NCBI GenBank assembly: GCA_014763515.1
Contig: JACXVH010000023.1
Coordinates: forward strand, 1-13,607
Source of the DNA: Flavobacteriaceae bacterium
Lineage (GTDB): Bacteria; Bacteroidota; Bacteroidia; Flavobacteriales; Flavobacteriaceae
Reading direction: 5' to 3'
DNA: 13,607 nucleotides
A program made the position numbers and the translations under genes. Shown here in pieces: positions 1 to 7,893 of the stretch. Position 1 is the stretch's first letter. Every line of letters starts with the position of its first letter. The notes beneath the pieces were generated by a model. That model saw only the letters and a list, made by a program, of their open reading frames with translations. It did no database searches and was not told where the DNA came from.

Positions 1-2118
1 TTATTTTACCTCAACAATACTAATAGCGTAGCCACCGCCAGCTGCCGTTCTTAATTTCAATTTAGTTTTATTGGTTACTTTTTGTTTTGAAATTTTGTAA
101 GCTTGTGGATTGGTTTTGTAATCCGCATTGGCAGCATCAGCGTAAATAATGGCTTCGTATTTTTTTCCTTTTTCTAAGAAATCTAATGTAATGGTTGATG
201 TTCTAGCATTGTATCCGTTTGAATTTCCAACGAACCAATTGTTAGAATTTTTATCTTTTCTAGCGATGGTGATGTAATAACCTGGCTCAGCTTCTAGATA
301 TTTTGAAGTTGACCATTCTACTGGAACATCTTTAATAAATTGGAACGCATCTAAGAATCGATTGTAATTTTCTGGTAAATCGGCAGCCATTTGAAGTGGC
401 GAATACATCACCACATACAATCCTAATTGATTCGCTAATGTTGTATTCACATGTGAATTGTTGTTTGGATTTAATTTAGCGATATCCATTTCAAAAATTC
501 CTGGTGTGTAATCCATTGGCCCACCCATTAAACGAGTAAATGGCAAAATAGTAGTATGATTTGGTTTTGAACCACCAAACGCTTGAAATTCTGTTCCTCG
601 TGCAGATTCGTTTCCAATCATATTAGGATATGTTCTACAAATACCTGTTGGACGAACTGCTTCATGTGCATTAATCATAATTTTATAGTCTGCTGCTTTT
701 TCAATCACATACTGATAATGATTAATGATTGATTGCGAATAATGATGTTCCCCAAGGGGCAAAATATTTCCAACATAACCTGTTTTGGCTGAAGTATATC
801 CGTATTTATTCATAAATTGAAATGCTTTATCCAAATGACGCTCATAATTTCTTGTTGAGCCTGAAGTTTCATGATGCATAATCATTTTCACTCCTTTCAA
901 CTGAGCATATTTTTGAATTTCATCCACATCAAAATCAGGATAAGGTGTAATGAAATCGAATACATAATCTTTTTCATGACCGAACCAATCTTCCCAACCT
1001 TCATTCCACCCTTCTACTAAAACTGCATCGAAACCATGCAATGCAGCAAAATCGATTAATTCTTTAACATGTTTTGTGTTTGCAGCATGCGTTTTATTTG
1101 GCTGAACTTTAGAATAATCAGTTATACCTAATTGAACTGAAGGCAAATCATCTGTATAAGCCCAAGATCTTTTCCCTGTAATCATTTCCCACCAAACACC
1201 AACATATTTTATAGGTTTTATCCAAGATGTATCTTCAATTTTACAAGGTTCGTTCAAATTTAATGTTATACGGGAAGCTAAAATATCACGTGCATCATAA
1301 CTTGCAATGATTGTTCTCCAAGGTGTATTAAAAGGACATTGCATATGCCCTTTATCGCCACGAGCATCTGGTGTTAAATGTGATTTAAAAATGAATTTTT
1401 CATCATCTAAATCGAGGTTCATACAAGAATAATTAATTAGTGCTGCTTCATGAATATTAATATATAAACCATCCGATGATTTCATCATTAATGAAGTTTG
1501 AACACCTGTATCTGAGAACTGCTCTTGAGAAGCATTTTCACTTACTGCAGATTTAAAAAGTTTTCTAATTTCAGAAAGTTTACTCTCTGTATAATCGTAT
1601 TCTTGTGTATCATAATCACCTGGAATCCACAAAGCGGTGTGATCGCCAGTCATTGCAAATTCGGTATGTTCTTCTTTAATGACAAAATAGATTAATTCTT
1701 TTTGTTCGGGAAACTCATATCTAAAACCCAAGCCTTCATCGAACAAACGAAAACGAATAATCATTTTTCTATTTGTTTCTCTTTGACGTAAAGTAAAAGC
1801 AACTTCATTGTAATGATTCCTAATTGAATTTTCTTCACCCCAAACAGGACTCCAAGTTTCATCAAATGTAGATTTTGTTACATTTATAATTTCAAAAGAA
1901 TTTAGTAATGAAACTTTGTCGTTTTTAAGTTCAAAACCAAGTTTACTTTGCTTTACAACTTCTTTACCTTTCAAAAATAAAGCATACATTGGCTCACCAT
2001 TTTTAGAAAGTGCAAATTCTAATTCAAAGTCACCATTTGGTGATTTTAATTTTTGAGCATTTACAATGAATAATGAACTAATTACAAATAAAATTGAAAC
2101 AAAATATTTTTTCATCAT
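1..2118 (-). CDS. susB: GH97 alpha-glucosidase (SusB-like), secreted to the periplasm
   Basis: This 705-residue protein is a glycoside hydrolase family 97 enzyme that probably removes glucose from maltose and malto-oligosaccharides in the periplasm. Residues 1-21 are a signal peptide ending VNA before Q22, with no lipobox cysteine, so it should be soluble. An N-terminal beta-sandwich (about 25-295) precedes a TIM barrel (about 300-590) and a C-terminal beta domain. Catalytic and calcium-binding glutamates are visible as E417 (HHETSG), E486 (NAHE), E504 (GNES) and E510 (GTE). Their spacing is identical to E439, E508, E526 and E532 of Bacteroides thetaiotaomicron SusB, which places it in the inverting, alpha-glucosidase branch. 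The stop codon occupies the first three bases of the window, so the gene is complete. It is last in the four-gene minus-strand operon, 7 nt after GH65. The start has two adjacent Met codons, and either could be used. Some GH97 enzymes are alpha-galactosidases, but these glutamates and the neighbours argue against that. Confidence 0.93.
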   Translation of the reverse strand: MMKKYFVSILFVISSLFIVNAQKLKSPNGDFELEFALSKNGEPMYALFLKGKEVVKQSKLGFELKNDKVSLLNSFEIINVTKSTFDETWSPVWGEENSIRNHYNEVAFTLRQRETNRKMIIRFRLFDEGLGFRYEFPEQKELIYFVIKEEHTEFAMTGDHTALWIPGDYDTQEYDYTESKLSEIRKLFKSAVSENASQEQFSDTGVQTSLMMKSSDGLYINIHEAALINYSCMNLDLDDEKFIFKSHLTPDARGDKGHMQCPFNTPWRTIIASYDARDILASRITLNLNEPCKIEDTSWIKPIKYVGVWWEMITGKRSWAYTDDLPSVQLGITDYSKVQPNKTHAANTKHVKELIDFAALHGFDAVLVEGWNEGWEDWFGHEKDYVFDFITPYPDFDVDEIQKYAQLKGVKMIMHHETSGSTRNYERHLDKAFQFMNKYGYTSAKTGYVGNILPLGEHHYSQSIINHYQYVIEKAADYKIMINAHEAVRPTGICRTYPNMIGNESARGTEFQAFGGSKPNHTTILPFTRLMGGPMDYTPGIFEMDIAKLNPNNNSHVNTTLANQLGLYVVMYSPLQMAADLPENYNRFLDAFQFIKDVPVEWSTSKYLEAEPGYYITIARKDKNSNNWFVGNSNGYNARTSTITLDFLEKGKKYEAIIYADAANADYKTNPQAYKISKQKVTNKTKLKLRTAAGGGYAISIVEVK

Positions 2119-2125
2119 TTTTTAT

Positions 2126-4435
2126 TTAAGATGTTGAACCAAGTAATGTATTACAATTATATACTTTACCATTTACCAAGACTTTAAAATCGTTTTCTCC
2201 ATCTACTTTTACATTAACCTCATTATGATTTACCTCAACTTTAACAATAGCATTTCTGAAATTTACTTTAAAAGAATACGCTTCCCATTGTAAAGGAATT
2301 TTGGGTTCAAAGGATAATGTACCATCTTTTACACGCATTCCTCCAAAACCTTCAACAATACTCATCCAAGTTCCTGCCATAGAGGTGATATGCAATCCTT
2401 CATGCACTTCTTTATTGTAATCATCTAAATCTAAACGAGAAGTTCTTAAATAAAACGTATATGCTTGTTCCATTCTACCTAAAACAGCTGCTTGAATGGA
2501 ATGCACACAAGGCGAAAGCGAACTCTCATGAACAGTAAATGGTTCGTAAAAATCAAAATGTTTTTCCAGTTCTTCTTTAGTAAAATGATCTTCGAAGAAA
2601 TAAAATCCTTGTAAGGTATCAGCTTGTTTGATATATGGCGAACGTAAAATTCGATCCCAAGACCATTTTTGATTGATTGGACGCTGTGCTTTGTCTAACT
2701 CTGCAACCGTTACCAATTCTTTATCTAGGAAACCATCTTGTTGTAAATATATGCCATGTTCTTTTGAATAAGGAAAATACATATTATCCGCAACTTCTTT
2801 CCACGAATCCATTTCAGTTTGCGATAATTTTACCTTATTCATAATTCTAGTAAAATCAGATTGATATTCTGAATTCACTTTCTGAATTTGTTCTAAAGTA
2901 TATTGAATACACCATTTGGCAATATAATTTGTATACCAATTGTTGTTTACGTTGTTTTCGTATTCATTTGGACCTGTTACTCCTAAAATCACATATTGAT
3001 TTCTGTATGTTGAGAAAGTAGCTCTTTGATGCCAAAAACGCGCAATTCCGATTAAAACTTCTAAGCCCTTTTCTGGAATATAAGAATAATCTCCTGTAAA
3101 TCGGTAATAATTATAAATAGCAAAAGCGATGGCTCCATTTCTGTGAATTTCCTCGAAAGTAATTTCCCACTCGTTGTGACATTCTTCACCATTCATCGTT
3201 ACCATTGGATATAGAGCAGCTCCATTTTTGAAACCTAATTTTTCGGCATTTTCAATCGCTTTATCTAATTGGTTGTATCGATACGCTAATAAATTTCGAG
3301 CAACTTGTTGGTCTTTGGTAGCCATATAAAAAGGAATACAATAGGCTTCGGTATCCCAATATGTAGAACCTCCGTATTTTTCACCTGTAAATCCTTTTGG
3401 ACCAATATTTAATCTGGAATCTTTTCCTAAGTAGGTTTGATTTAATTGAAAAATATTGAAACGAATTCCCTGTTGCGCTTTCACATCGCCATCAATTGTA
3501 ATATCGCTCATTTCCCAAATTTTTGCCCAAGCTTGTTTTTGGTTTTCTAACAATTGATTATAACCTATTTCGTTTGCTTTTTCAATTACCCTTTTTGAAG
3601 CCAAAATTAACTCATCAACAGGATGATTCATGCTTGAAACATAACCTCCAAATTTTTGAAGTGTTACTTTTTGCCCTTTGGAAGCAGCTATTTCATAGGA
3701 GAATGAAATTTTTGAAGATTCTTTAGTAACTTCAACAGGCTTTACATCAGAAAATGCATCATTTACAAGTATAGAATTGTGCATGAAAGTAGAAACTGTA
3801 AACTTTGTTTTTAGTGTTCTTGCAACTACATATGCTTGATTGTCATAATTTTTAATTTCTAGTGTTTCCCAAAAACGCTCCTCCCAATTTGTGTCTTCAT
3901 TTTCAATTCCTGCATCTAAATAGGGCTTAAACACAACTTTGGCATCTTGATTAAGTGGCGTTATTTGGTATTGAATTGCGCCTAACTCATCAATATCTAG
4001 TGAAAGAAAACGATTGACATTTACTTCAACTTCAAGGCCATTTTGAAGTTTCGCAATGAAATATCGATTGTACCAACCTTCTCTCATGTTTAATTCACGA
4101 CGAAAATTTTTAATCTCAATGCATTTGGCTAAGTCTAATTGTTCTCCGTTAACTTCTATATTAATACCAATCCAATTTGGTGCATTTAGAACTTTAGCAA
4201 AATACTCTGGGTAACCATTTTTCCACCAACCTACTTTTGTTTTATCTGGATAGTAAACACCTGCAATGTACGAACCTTGAAATGTCTTACCTGAATAAAA
4301 CTCTTCAAAATTAGCACGTTGTCCCATAGCTCCATTTCCTATACTAAATAAACTTTCAGAGGATTTTACTCTTTCCGCATCAAATCCTTCTTCAATAATC
4401 GACCAATTGTTGGGTTGTATATAATCTTGATTCAT
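2126..4435 (-). CDS. GH65 glycoside phosphorylase, probably maltose phosphorylase
   Basis: This 769-residue cytoplasmic enzyme has no signal peptide and the full length of family GH65. It probably catalyses maltose + phosphate to glucose + beta-D-glucose 1-phosphate with inversion. The order is an N-terminal beta-sandwich (about 10-270), a linker, the (alpha/alpha)6 barrel (about 320-690) and a small C-terminal beta domain. Visible motifs are YWDTEAYC (359-366), TGPNEYE (487-493), whose E491 aligns with the catalytic acid Glu487 of Lactobacillus brevis maltose phosphorylase, KQAD (603-606), and the phosphate-site segment HESSLSPCVH (636-645). The next gene upstream encodes beta-phosphoglucomutase, which consumes exactly this product. 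GH65 also includes trehalose, kojibiose and nigerose phosphorylases, and motifs alone do not exclude them; the Sus context favours maltose. The start is 5 nt after the mutase stop. Confidence 0.9.
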   Translation of the reverse strand: MNQDYIQPNNWSIIEEGFDAERVKSSESLFSIGNGAMGQRANFEEFYSGKTFQGSYIAGVYYPDKTKVGWWKNGYPEYFAKVLNAPNWIGINIEVNGEQLDLAKCIEIKNFRRELNMREGWYNRYFIAKLQNGLEVEVNVNRFLSLDIDELGAIQYQITPLNQDAKVVFKPYLDAGIENEDTNWEERFWETLEIKNYDNQAYVVARTLKTKFTVSTFMHNSILVNDAFSDVKPVEVTKESSKISFSYEIAASKGQKVTLQKFGGYVSSMNHPVDELILASKRVIEKANEIGYNQLLENQKQAWAKIWEMSDITIDGDVKAQQGIRFNIFQLNQTYLGKDSRLNIGPKGFTGEKYGGSTYWDTEAYCIPFYMATKDQQVARNLLAYRYNQLDKAIENAEKLGFKNGAALYPMVTMNGEECHNEWEITFEEIHRNGAIAFAIYNYYRFTGDYSYIPEKGLEVLIGIARFWHQRATFSTYRNQYVILGVTGPNEYENNVNNNWYTNYIAKWCIQYTLEQIQKVNSEYQSDFTRIMNKVKLSQTEMDSWKEVADNMYFPYSKEHGIYLQQDGFLDKELVTVAELDKAQRPINQKWSWDRILRSPYIKQADTLQGFYFFEDHFTKEELEKHFDFYEPFTVHESSLSPCVHSIQAAVLGRMEQAYTFYLRTSRLDLDDYNKEVHEGLHITSMAGTWMSIVEGFGGMRVKDGTLSFEPKIPLQWEAYSFKVNFRNAIVKVEVNHNEVNVKVDGENDFKVLVNGKVYNCNTLLGSTS

Positions 4436-4440
4436 TTGTT

Positions 4441-5094
4441 TTATTGATTAATTAAGTCTTTTAAAAACTCATTAGATATTTTTGTAAAATCTGAAAAGCA
4501 ATAATTTGCTTCTTGTAAAATATTTTTCTCTCCTATTCCAATGCTTACCATAGTTGCGCTATTTGCTGCTTGAACTCCAGCAACAGAGTCTTCAAAGACT
4601 ATACAGTCTTTTACTTTTGAATAAACTTTATCGGCGCCGACTAAGAAAACTTCTGGATCGGGCTTTGCTTTTGAAACATCATTACCGTCAACAATTGCAT
4701 CGAAATAATTATAAAGATTAACCTTCTCTAAAATAGGTTTTGCGTTTTTACTTGCAGAACCTAAAACAATTTTCTGATTATTTTCTTTTAAAAAACATAA
4801 AACTCTTTCAACATCGGGAAGAATCTCTGATTCATCCATTTTTTCGATAAATGATAAGTATTCTTGATTTTTTTGAATTAACCATTTCTCTTTTTCTTCT
4901 TGAGTAGCTGTTTTATTACCCCAACCTAAAATTAATTCTAGTGATTGAACGCGGCTTACTCCTTTCAATTGTTCATTATCCTCATGAGTAAAATTTACAC
5001 CAATTTGTTTTGCCAAGTTTTGCCAAGCAAAAAAATGGTATTTTGCAGTATCTACGATTACTCCATCTAAGTCGAATATGAAAGTTTTTTTCAT
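4441..5094 (-). CDS. pgmB: Beta-phosphoglucomutase (HAD superfamily)
   Basis: This 217-residue cytoplasmic HAD enzyme converts beta-D-glucose 1-phosphate to glucose 6-phosphate, linking maltose phosphorolysis to glycolysis. The family signature is unusually clear: FDLDGVIVDT carries the nucleophile D8 and acid/base D10, H20 lies in the cap hinge (AKYHFFAW), and KGVSR (44-48) is the substrate-specificity loop. S113 in GSASKN, K144 in AKPDP, and E168/D169 in FEDS complete HAD motifs II-IV. The positions match Lactococcus lactis PgmB with at most a one-residue shift, and the length is typical. It starts 3 nt after the transporter stop and ends 5 nt before the GH65 start, so the three are almost certainly co-transcribed. 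KGVSR and GSASKN distinguish it from generic phosphoglycolate phosphatases. Confidence 0.95.
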   Translation of the reverse strand: MKKTFIFDLDGVIVDTAKYHFFAWQNLAKQIGVNFTHEDNEQLKGVSRVQSLELILGWGNKTATQEEKEKWLIQKNQEYLSFIEKMDESEILPDVERVLCFLKENNQKIVLGSASKNAKPILEKVNLYNYFDAIVDGNDVSKAKPDPEVFLVGADKVYSKVKDCIVFEDSVAGVQAANSATMVSIGIGEKNILQEANYCFSDFTKISNEFLKDLINQ

Positions 5095-5097
5095 TGT

Positions 5098-6444
5098 CTA
5101 AATATCTTTTTGATCTTTAACTTTTAACACCAAAAGTGCTGCCAATAGGAAACTTATACCACTCATAACAATAGCATAAATAGCATGGTCGTTATAAACG
5201 TATTTCACTAAAGGACCACCAATTAAAGCATTAATAATTTGTGGAATTACAATAAAGAAGTTGAAAATTCCCATGTAAACACCCATTTTTTTAGGTTGAA
5301 TGGAGCCCGCCAAAATAGCATAAGGCATTGCTAAAATACTTGCCCAAGCAAATCCGACTAAAATCATTGAGAAGATTAAAGCCTCTTTGTTAGGCATAAA
5401 ATAAATTGAGATTAATCCGATTCCTCCTAAAACTAAAGAAAGTGCGTGTGTTTTTCTTCGTCCAATTTGTTTTGCGATGTATGGTAATGCAAAAGCTACT
5501 ACAGCAGAAACCGCATTGTAAACTCCGAAAATAATTCCAACCCAGTCTCCTGCTGATTGAAATTCTGGACTTTTCGTATCATCAATAGATAAACCATAAA
5601 TATGCTGAGCAATTGCTGGCGTTGTAAAAACCCACATACCGAACAATCCAAACCAAGAAAAGAATTGTACCCAACTTAGTTGACGCATCGTTTCTGGCAT
5701 TTTAGCAAAATCCGAAAAAACATCTGAAAGCTTAGCTTCTTTAGTTTCTCCAAGAGCTTGTTTGTGTTCTTTTTCGTCTCTAAATTGTTCTAATTCCTCT
5801 GGAGAATATTCTTTAGTTGTTAAAACGGTGACCAAAATAGAAGCCACTAAAATGATTGCTCCAATAATAAAAGAATAAATTAAGTTTAATGGAACAGCAG
5901 AAGTTTCTGAAGGTTGATTACTGATTCCAAACCAATTGGTTAAAACATAAGGCAACCATGATCCTACCACGGCACCTATTCCAATTAATGCGGTTTGAAC
6001 GCTAAAACCTAAAGTATGTTGGTCTGCTCTTAAGTTATCTCCCACTAAAGCACGGAAAGGTTCCATTGCAATATTAAAAGACGCATCCATAATCATTAAC
6101 ATTCCAGCACCAACCCAAAGAGCAGGCATAAAAGCAATGAATATTTCGGCTTGTGGCATTAAAATTAAACCTACTGACGCCAAAAGAGCTCCTGTTAAAA
6201 AATAAGGCTTTCTTCTTCCAAATCTTGACCAAGTATTATCACTATAATGCCCTATTATCGGTTGCACAAATAATCCCATTAAAGGAGCAATTATCCAAAA
6301 CCATGATAACTCATGAACATCGGCACCAAAAAGTTGAAGAATTCTACTTGCGTTAGCATTTTGTAGGGCAAAACCCATTTGGATTCCTAAAAAACCGAAA
6401 CTCATGTTCCAAATTTCCCAGAAACCTAATTTACGCTTTTCCAT
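5098..6444 (-). CDS. MFS/GPH-type sugar transporter, probable maltose importer
   Basis: This 448-residue inner-membrane permease shows about 12 hydrophobic segments split by a charged cytoplasmic loop at about 210-252. It carries the loop 2-3 signature of the glycoside-pentoside-hexuronide/sucrose-transporter branch, GHYSDNTWSRFGRRKP (65-80), and a degenerate second copy, KQIGRRK (325-331), in the C-terminal half. Relatives in this branch move sucrose or maltose together with protons. Being first in an operon with GH65 and beta-phosphoglucomutase, it most likely brings maltose from the periplasm to the cytoplasm; the substrate is inferred from context. The ATG at 6444 is the only sensible start, because the amphipathic KRKLGFWEIW segment leads directly into the first helix. 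A candidate promoter and an inverted repeat lie in the gap upstream. Confidence 0.88.
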   Translation of the reverse strand: MEKRKLGFWEIWNMSFGFLGIQMGFALQNANASRILQLFGADVHELSWFWIIAPLMGLFVQPIIGHYSDNTWSRFGRRKPYFLTGALLASVGLILMPQAEIFIAFMPALWVGAGMLMIMDASFNIAMEPFRALVGDNLRADQHTLGFSVQTALIGIGAVVGSWLPYVLTNWFGISNQPSETSAVPLNLIYSFIIGAIILVASILVTVLTTKEYSPEELEQFRDEKEHKQALGETKEAKLSDVFSDFAKMPETMRQLSWVQFFSWFGLFGMWVFTTPAIAQHIYGLSIDDTKSPEFQSAGDWVGIIFGVYNAVSAVVAFALPYIAKQIGRRKTHALSLVLGGIGLISIYFMPNKEALIFSMILVGFAWASILAMPYAILAGSIQPKKMGVYMGIFNFFIVIPQIINALIGGPLVKYVYNDHAIYAIVMSGISFLLAALLVLKVKDQKDI

Positions 6445-6470
6445 TATCGTAATTTATTGATTAATAAATC

Positions 6471-6493
6471 GATAAGCGTTATATGTGCTTATC
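6471..6493 (-). promoter_or_regulatory. Inverted repeat in the leader of the transporter operon
   Basis: Seven-base perfect arms GATAAGC (6471-6477) and GCTTATC (6487-6493) flank a 9-nt spacer, 27-49 nt upstream of the transporter start. It could be a protein-binding site or an RNA hairpin near the translation start. It does not resemble the CpG-centred palindrome in the lacI-susC gap. The arms are seen directly; any function is a guess. Confidence 0.35.
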
Positions 6494-6532
6494 AAAACTT
6501 AATTTTTGGAAGTGATATAAGCTTTGATTTCA

Positions 6533-6567
6533 CAAATTTATTTTTATGTACAAAAAGTTAGTTCAAA
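6533..6567 (-). promoter_or_regulatory. Candidate Bacteroidota-type promoter for the catabolic operon
   Basis: Read on the minus strand, TAAATTTG (6540-6533) matches the Flavobacterium/Bacteroides -7 consensus TAnnTTTG exactly. TTTG at 6567-6564 could be the -33 element; its TTG lies 23 nt upstream of the -7 element, the upper limit of the usual range. The same octamer also occurs at 6571-6564, so chance matches in this AT-rich gap are a real concern. Transcription would start near 6526, giving a leader of about 80 nt that contains the inverted repeat at 6471-6493. The rest of the 6445-6638 gap shows no gene. Confidence 0.35.
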
Positions 6568-6638
6568 TTTAACAAAAAAATTAAATGTTCTTTTAAAAAC
6601 CTTAATTTAAAATATTAAAAATCATAATTTTATAAAAA

Positions 6639-7679
6639 CTATCTCGTTTTCGTAGATTCTCTTAAAATCAAACTTGTCTCTATAACTTCTGTTCTGTAAT
6701 ATTCACTATCGTACTCCTCAAGTTCATTTTCTTCTTCCTCTAACCTTCTTATTAACATCTCAGCCGCTTTTCTCCCCATCTTAACTCCATTTTGACTAAC
6801 GGTAGTTATTGTTGGCGTAGAAAATTTAGAAATAATTCCGTCAGTAAAGGCGATAACGGATAAATCATCTGGCACATTAATATTTAAACTATTTGCAATT
6901 TTAATAGTTACCACTGCAAATAATTCATTCACAGCAATGACTGCGTCAACTTTTTCGCTGTGTAATAAATAATGTATTTTAGAATCGCAAGTTTCAATAT
7001 CTTCAATTTTAACGATATACTTATCCTCTACTTTAATATCATTATCTTTTAAGGCTTTTAAATATCCTTCAGTTCTTAATTTCCCGACACTTACATAATC
7101 TACTGTAGTAATTAATGCTATTTTTTCAGCACCATTTTGAATTAAGAAATTGACTGCTTCGTAAGCTGCTTGATAATCATCAATAATAACTTTATCTGTT
7201 AGAATCTCGTTTGCTACTCTATCAAACATGATTACTGGCATACCCTGATTAATAACTTCTTTAATATGATGATAATCGTCTTTTTGTTGAGTTTCTTTAG
7301 AAAGCGACATAATAAAACCATCAATACTACCATTTGCTAGCATTTCCATGTTTATTACTTCTTTATCGAATGACTCATCAGACAAACATACAATAACATT
7401 ATAGCCTGTTTCATTAGCTACTTGTTCTACTCCACTAATTACAGTTGCAAAAAAATGATGTACAATTTCAGGAATTATAACCCCTATTGTCTTTGTTTTT
7501 TTGTTTTTTAAACTTAATGCAATATTATTAGGCTTATAGTTATATAGTTTAGCAAAAGCTTGAACTTTTAAACGCGTATCTTCACTAATCTCAGGACTAT
7601 CTCTAAGAGATTTTGAAACTGTTGAAACCGAAACATCTAATTCTTTAGCGATTTGCTTTAAAGTAACTTTTTTCTTCAT
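6639..7679 (-). CDS. LacI-family transcriptional regulator of the locus
   Basis: This 346-residue regulator has an N-terminal LacI helix-turn-helix (about 4-26; VTLKQIAKELDVSVSTVSKS), a hinge (about 47-60; KPNNIALSLKNKKT) with a leucine at the usual minor-groove position, and a periplasmic-binding-protein-like effector domain from about 63. A short acidic stretch (about 314-326) near the C-terminus is unusual. An in-frame ATG at 7712 would add 11 residues (MNYIYCYIIND), but the family normally starts a few residues before VTLKQIA, so I chose 7679. It is divergent from susC and 194 nt from the transporter operon, so it probably has its own transcript. The effector may be maltose or a related sugar, and it may activate or repress; both are inference. 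It replaces the SusR-type regulator of the Bacteroides sus locus. Confidence 0.92.
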   Translation of the reverse strand: MKKKVTLKQIAKELDVSVSTVSKSLRDSPEISEDTRLKVQAFAKLYNYKPNNIALSLKNKKTKTIGVIIPEIVHHFFATVISGVEQVANETGYNVIVCLSDESFDKEVINMEMLANGSIDGFIMSLSKETQQKDDYHHIKEVINQGMPVIMFDRVANEILTDKVIIDDYQAAYEAVNFLIQNGAEKIALITTVDYVSVGKLRTEGYLKALKDNDIKVEDKYIVKIEDIETCDSKIHYLLHSEKVDAVIAVNELFAVVTIKIANSLNINVPDDLSVIAFTDGIISKFSTPTITTVSQNGVKMGRKAAEMLIRRLEEEENELEEYDSEYYRTEVIETSLILRESTKTR

Positions 7680-7893
7680 ATCATTTATAATATAGCAATA
7701 AATGTAATTCATAAATTTTAATATGGCAATTTTAACTGTTAAAAATAACTTAATTTACAAAGTTTTCAACACGAAAACGTTTTCGGTAAGCAGCTAAACT
7801 ACAAATGTTTTTTAAAATCATTTTTTTACATAAATTTAACATTGGAAGTAGATGTAAGCTAGAATTAAATAGCGTTTAACTTAATTAATTTGT
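7680..7893. promoter_or_regulatory. Divergent lacI-susC control region
   Basis: This 214-nt AT-rich gap must hold the promoters for the regulator and for susCDE. No exact TAnnTTTG element is present. The nearest matches each have one mismatch: TAAATTTA at 7831-7838 for susC (no convincing -33 TTG), and TAAAATTG read on the minus strand at 7734-7727 for lacI, with TTG at 7760-7758 as a possible -33. The operator-like palindrome 7772-7785 lies upstream of both candidates. That arrangement would suit activation better than simple promoter occlusion, but the promoter calls are weak. Confidence 0.6.
7772..7785. promoter_or_regulatory. Probable LacI-family operator (14-bp perfect palindrome)
   Basis: CGAAAACGTTTTCG is perfectly self-complementary with a central CpG, the layout bound by PurR-, CcpA- and LacI-like proteins whose hinge helices insert leucines at the central step. 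It lies 92 bp from the chosen lacI start and 108 bp from the susC start. It is the only full copy I find in the window. The encoded regulator has the matching hinge leucine, so it is the obvious partner; binding is inferred. Confidence 0.75.

Noticed and set aside
1748..1755. CGAAAACG, resembling half of the operator palindrome, inside the GH97 gene
   Set aside because: Only one half is present, it lies deep in a coding sequence, and such an octamer is expected by chance in AT-rich DNA.
6600..6638. Possible terminator after lacI
   Set aside because: Only short A/T-only complementary stretches are present (AAAAT/ATTTT on the minus strand), with no stable stem; not supportable as an intrinsic terminator.
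7680..7712. In-frame upstream ATG at 7712 that would lengthen LacI by 11 residues
   Set aside because: The extra residues MNYIYCYIIND are unlike the usual start of the family, where the HTH begins within a few residues of the Met; the ATG at 7679 fits better.
7826..7857. TTACAT and ATGTAA arms upstream of susC
   Set aside because: Six-base arms with a 20-nt spacer in AT-rich sequence are expected by chance; no further pairing supports a structure.
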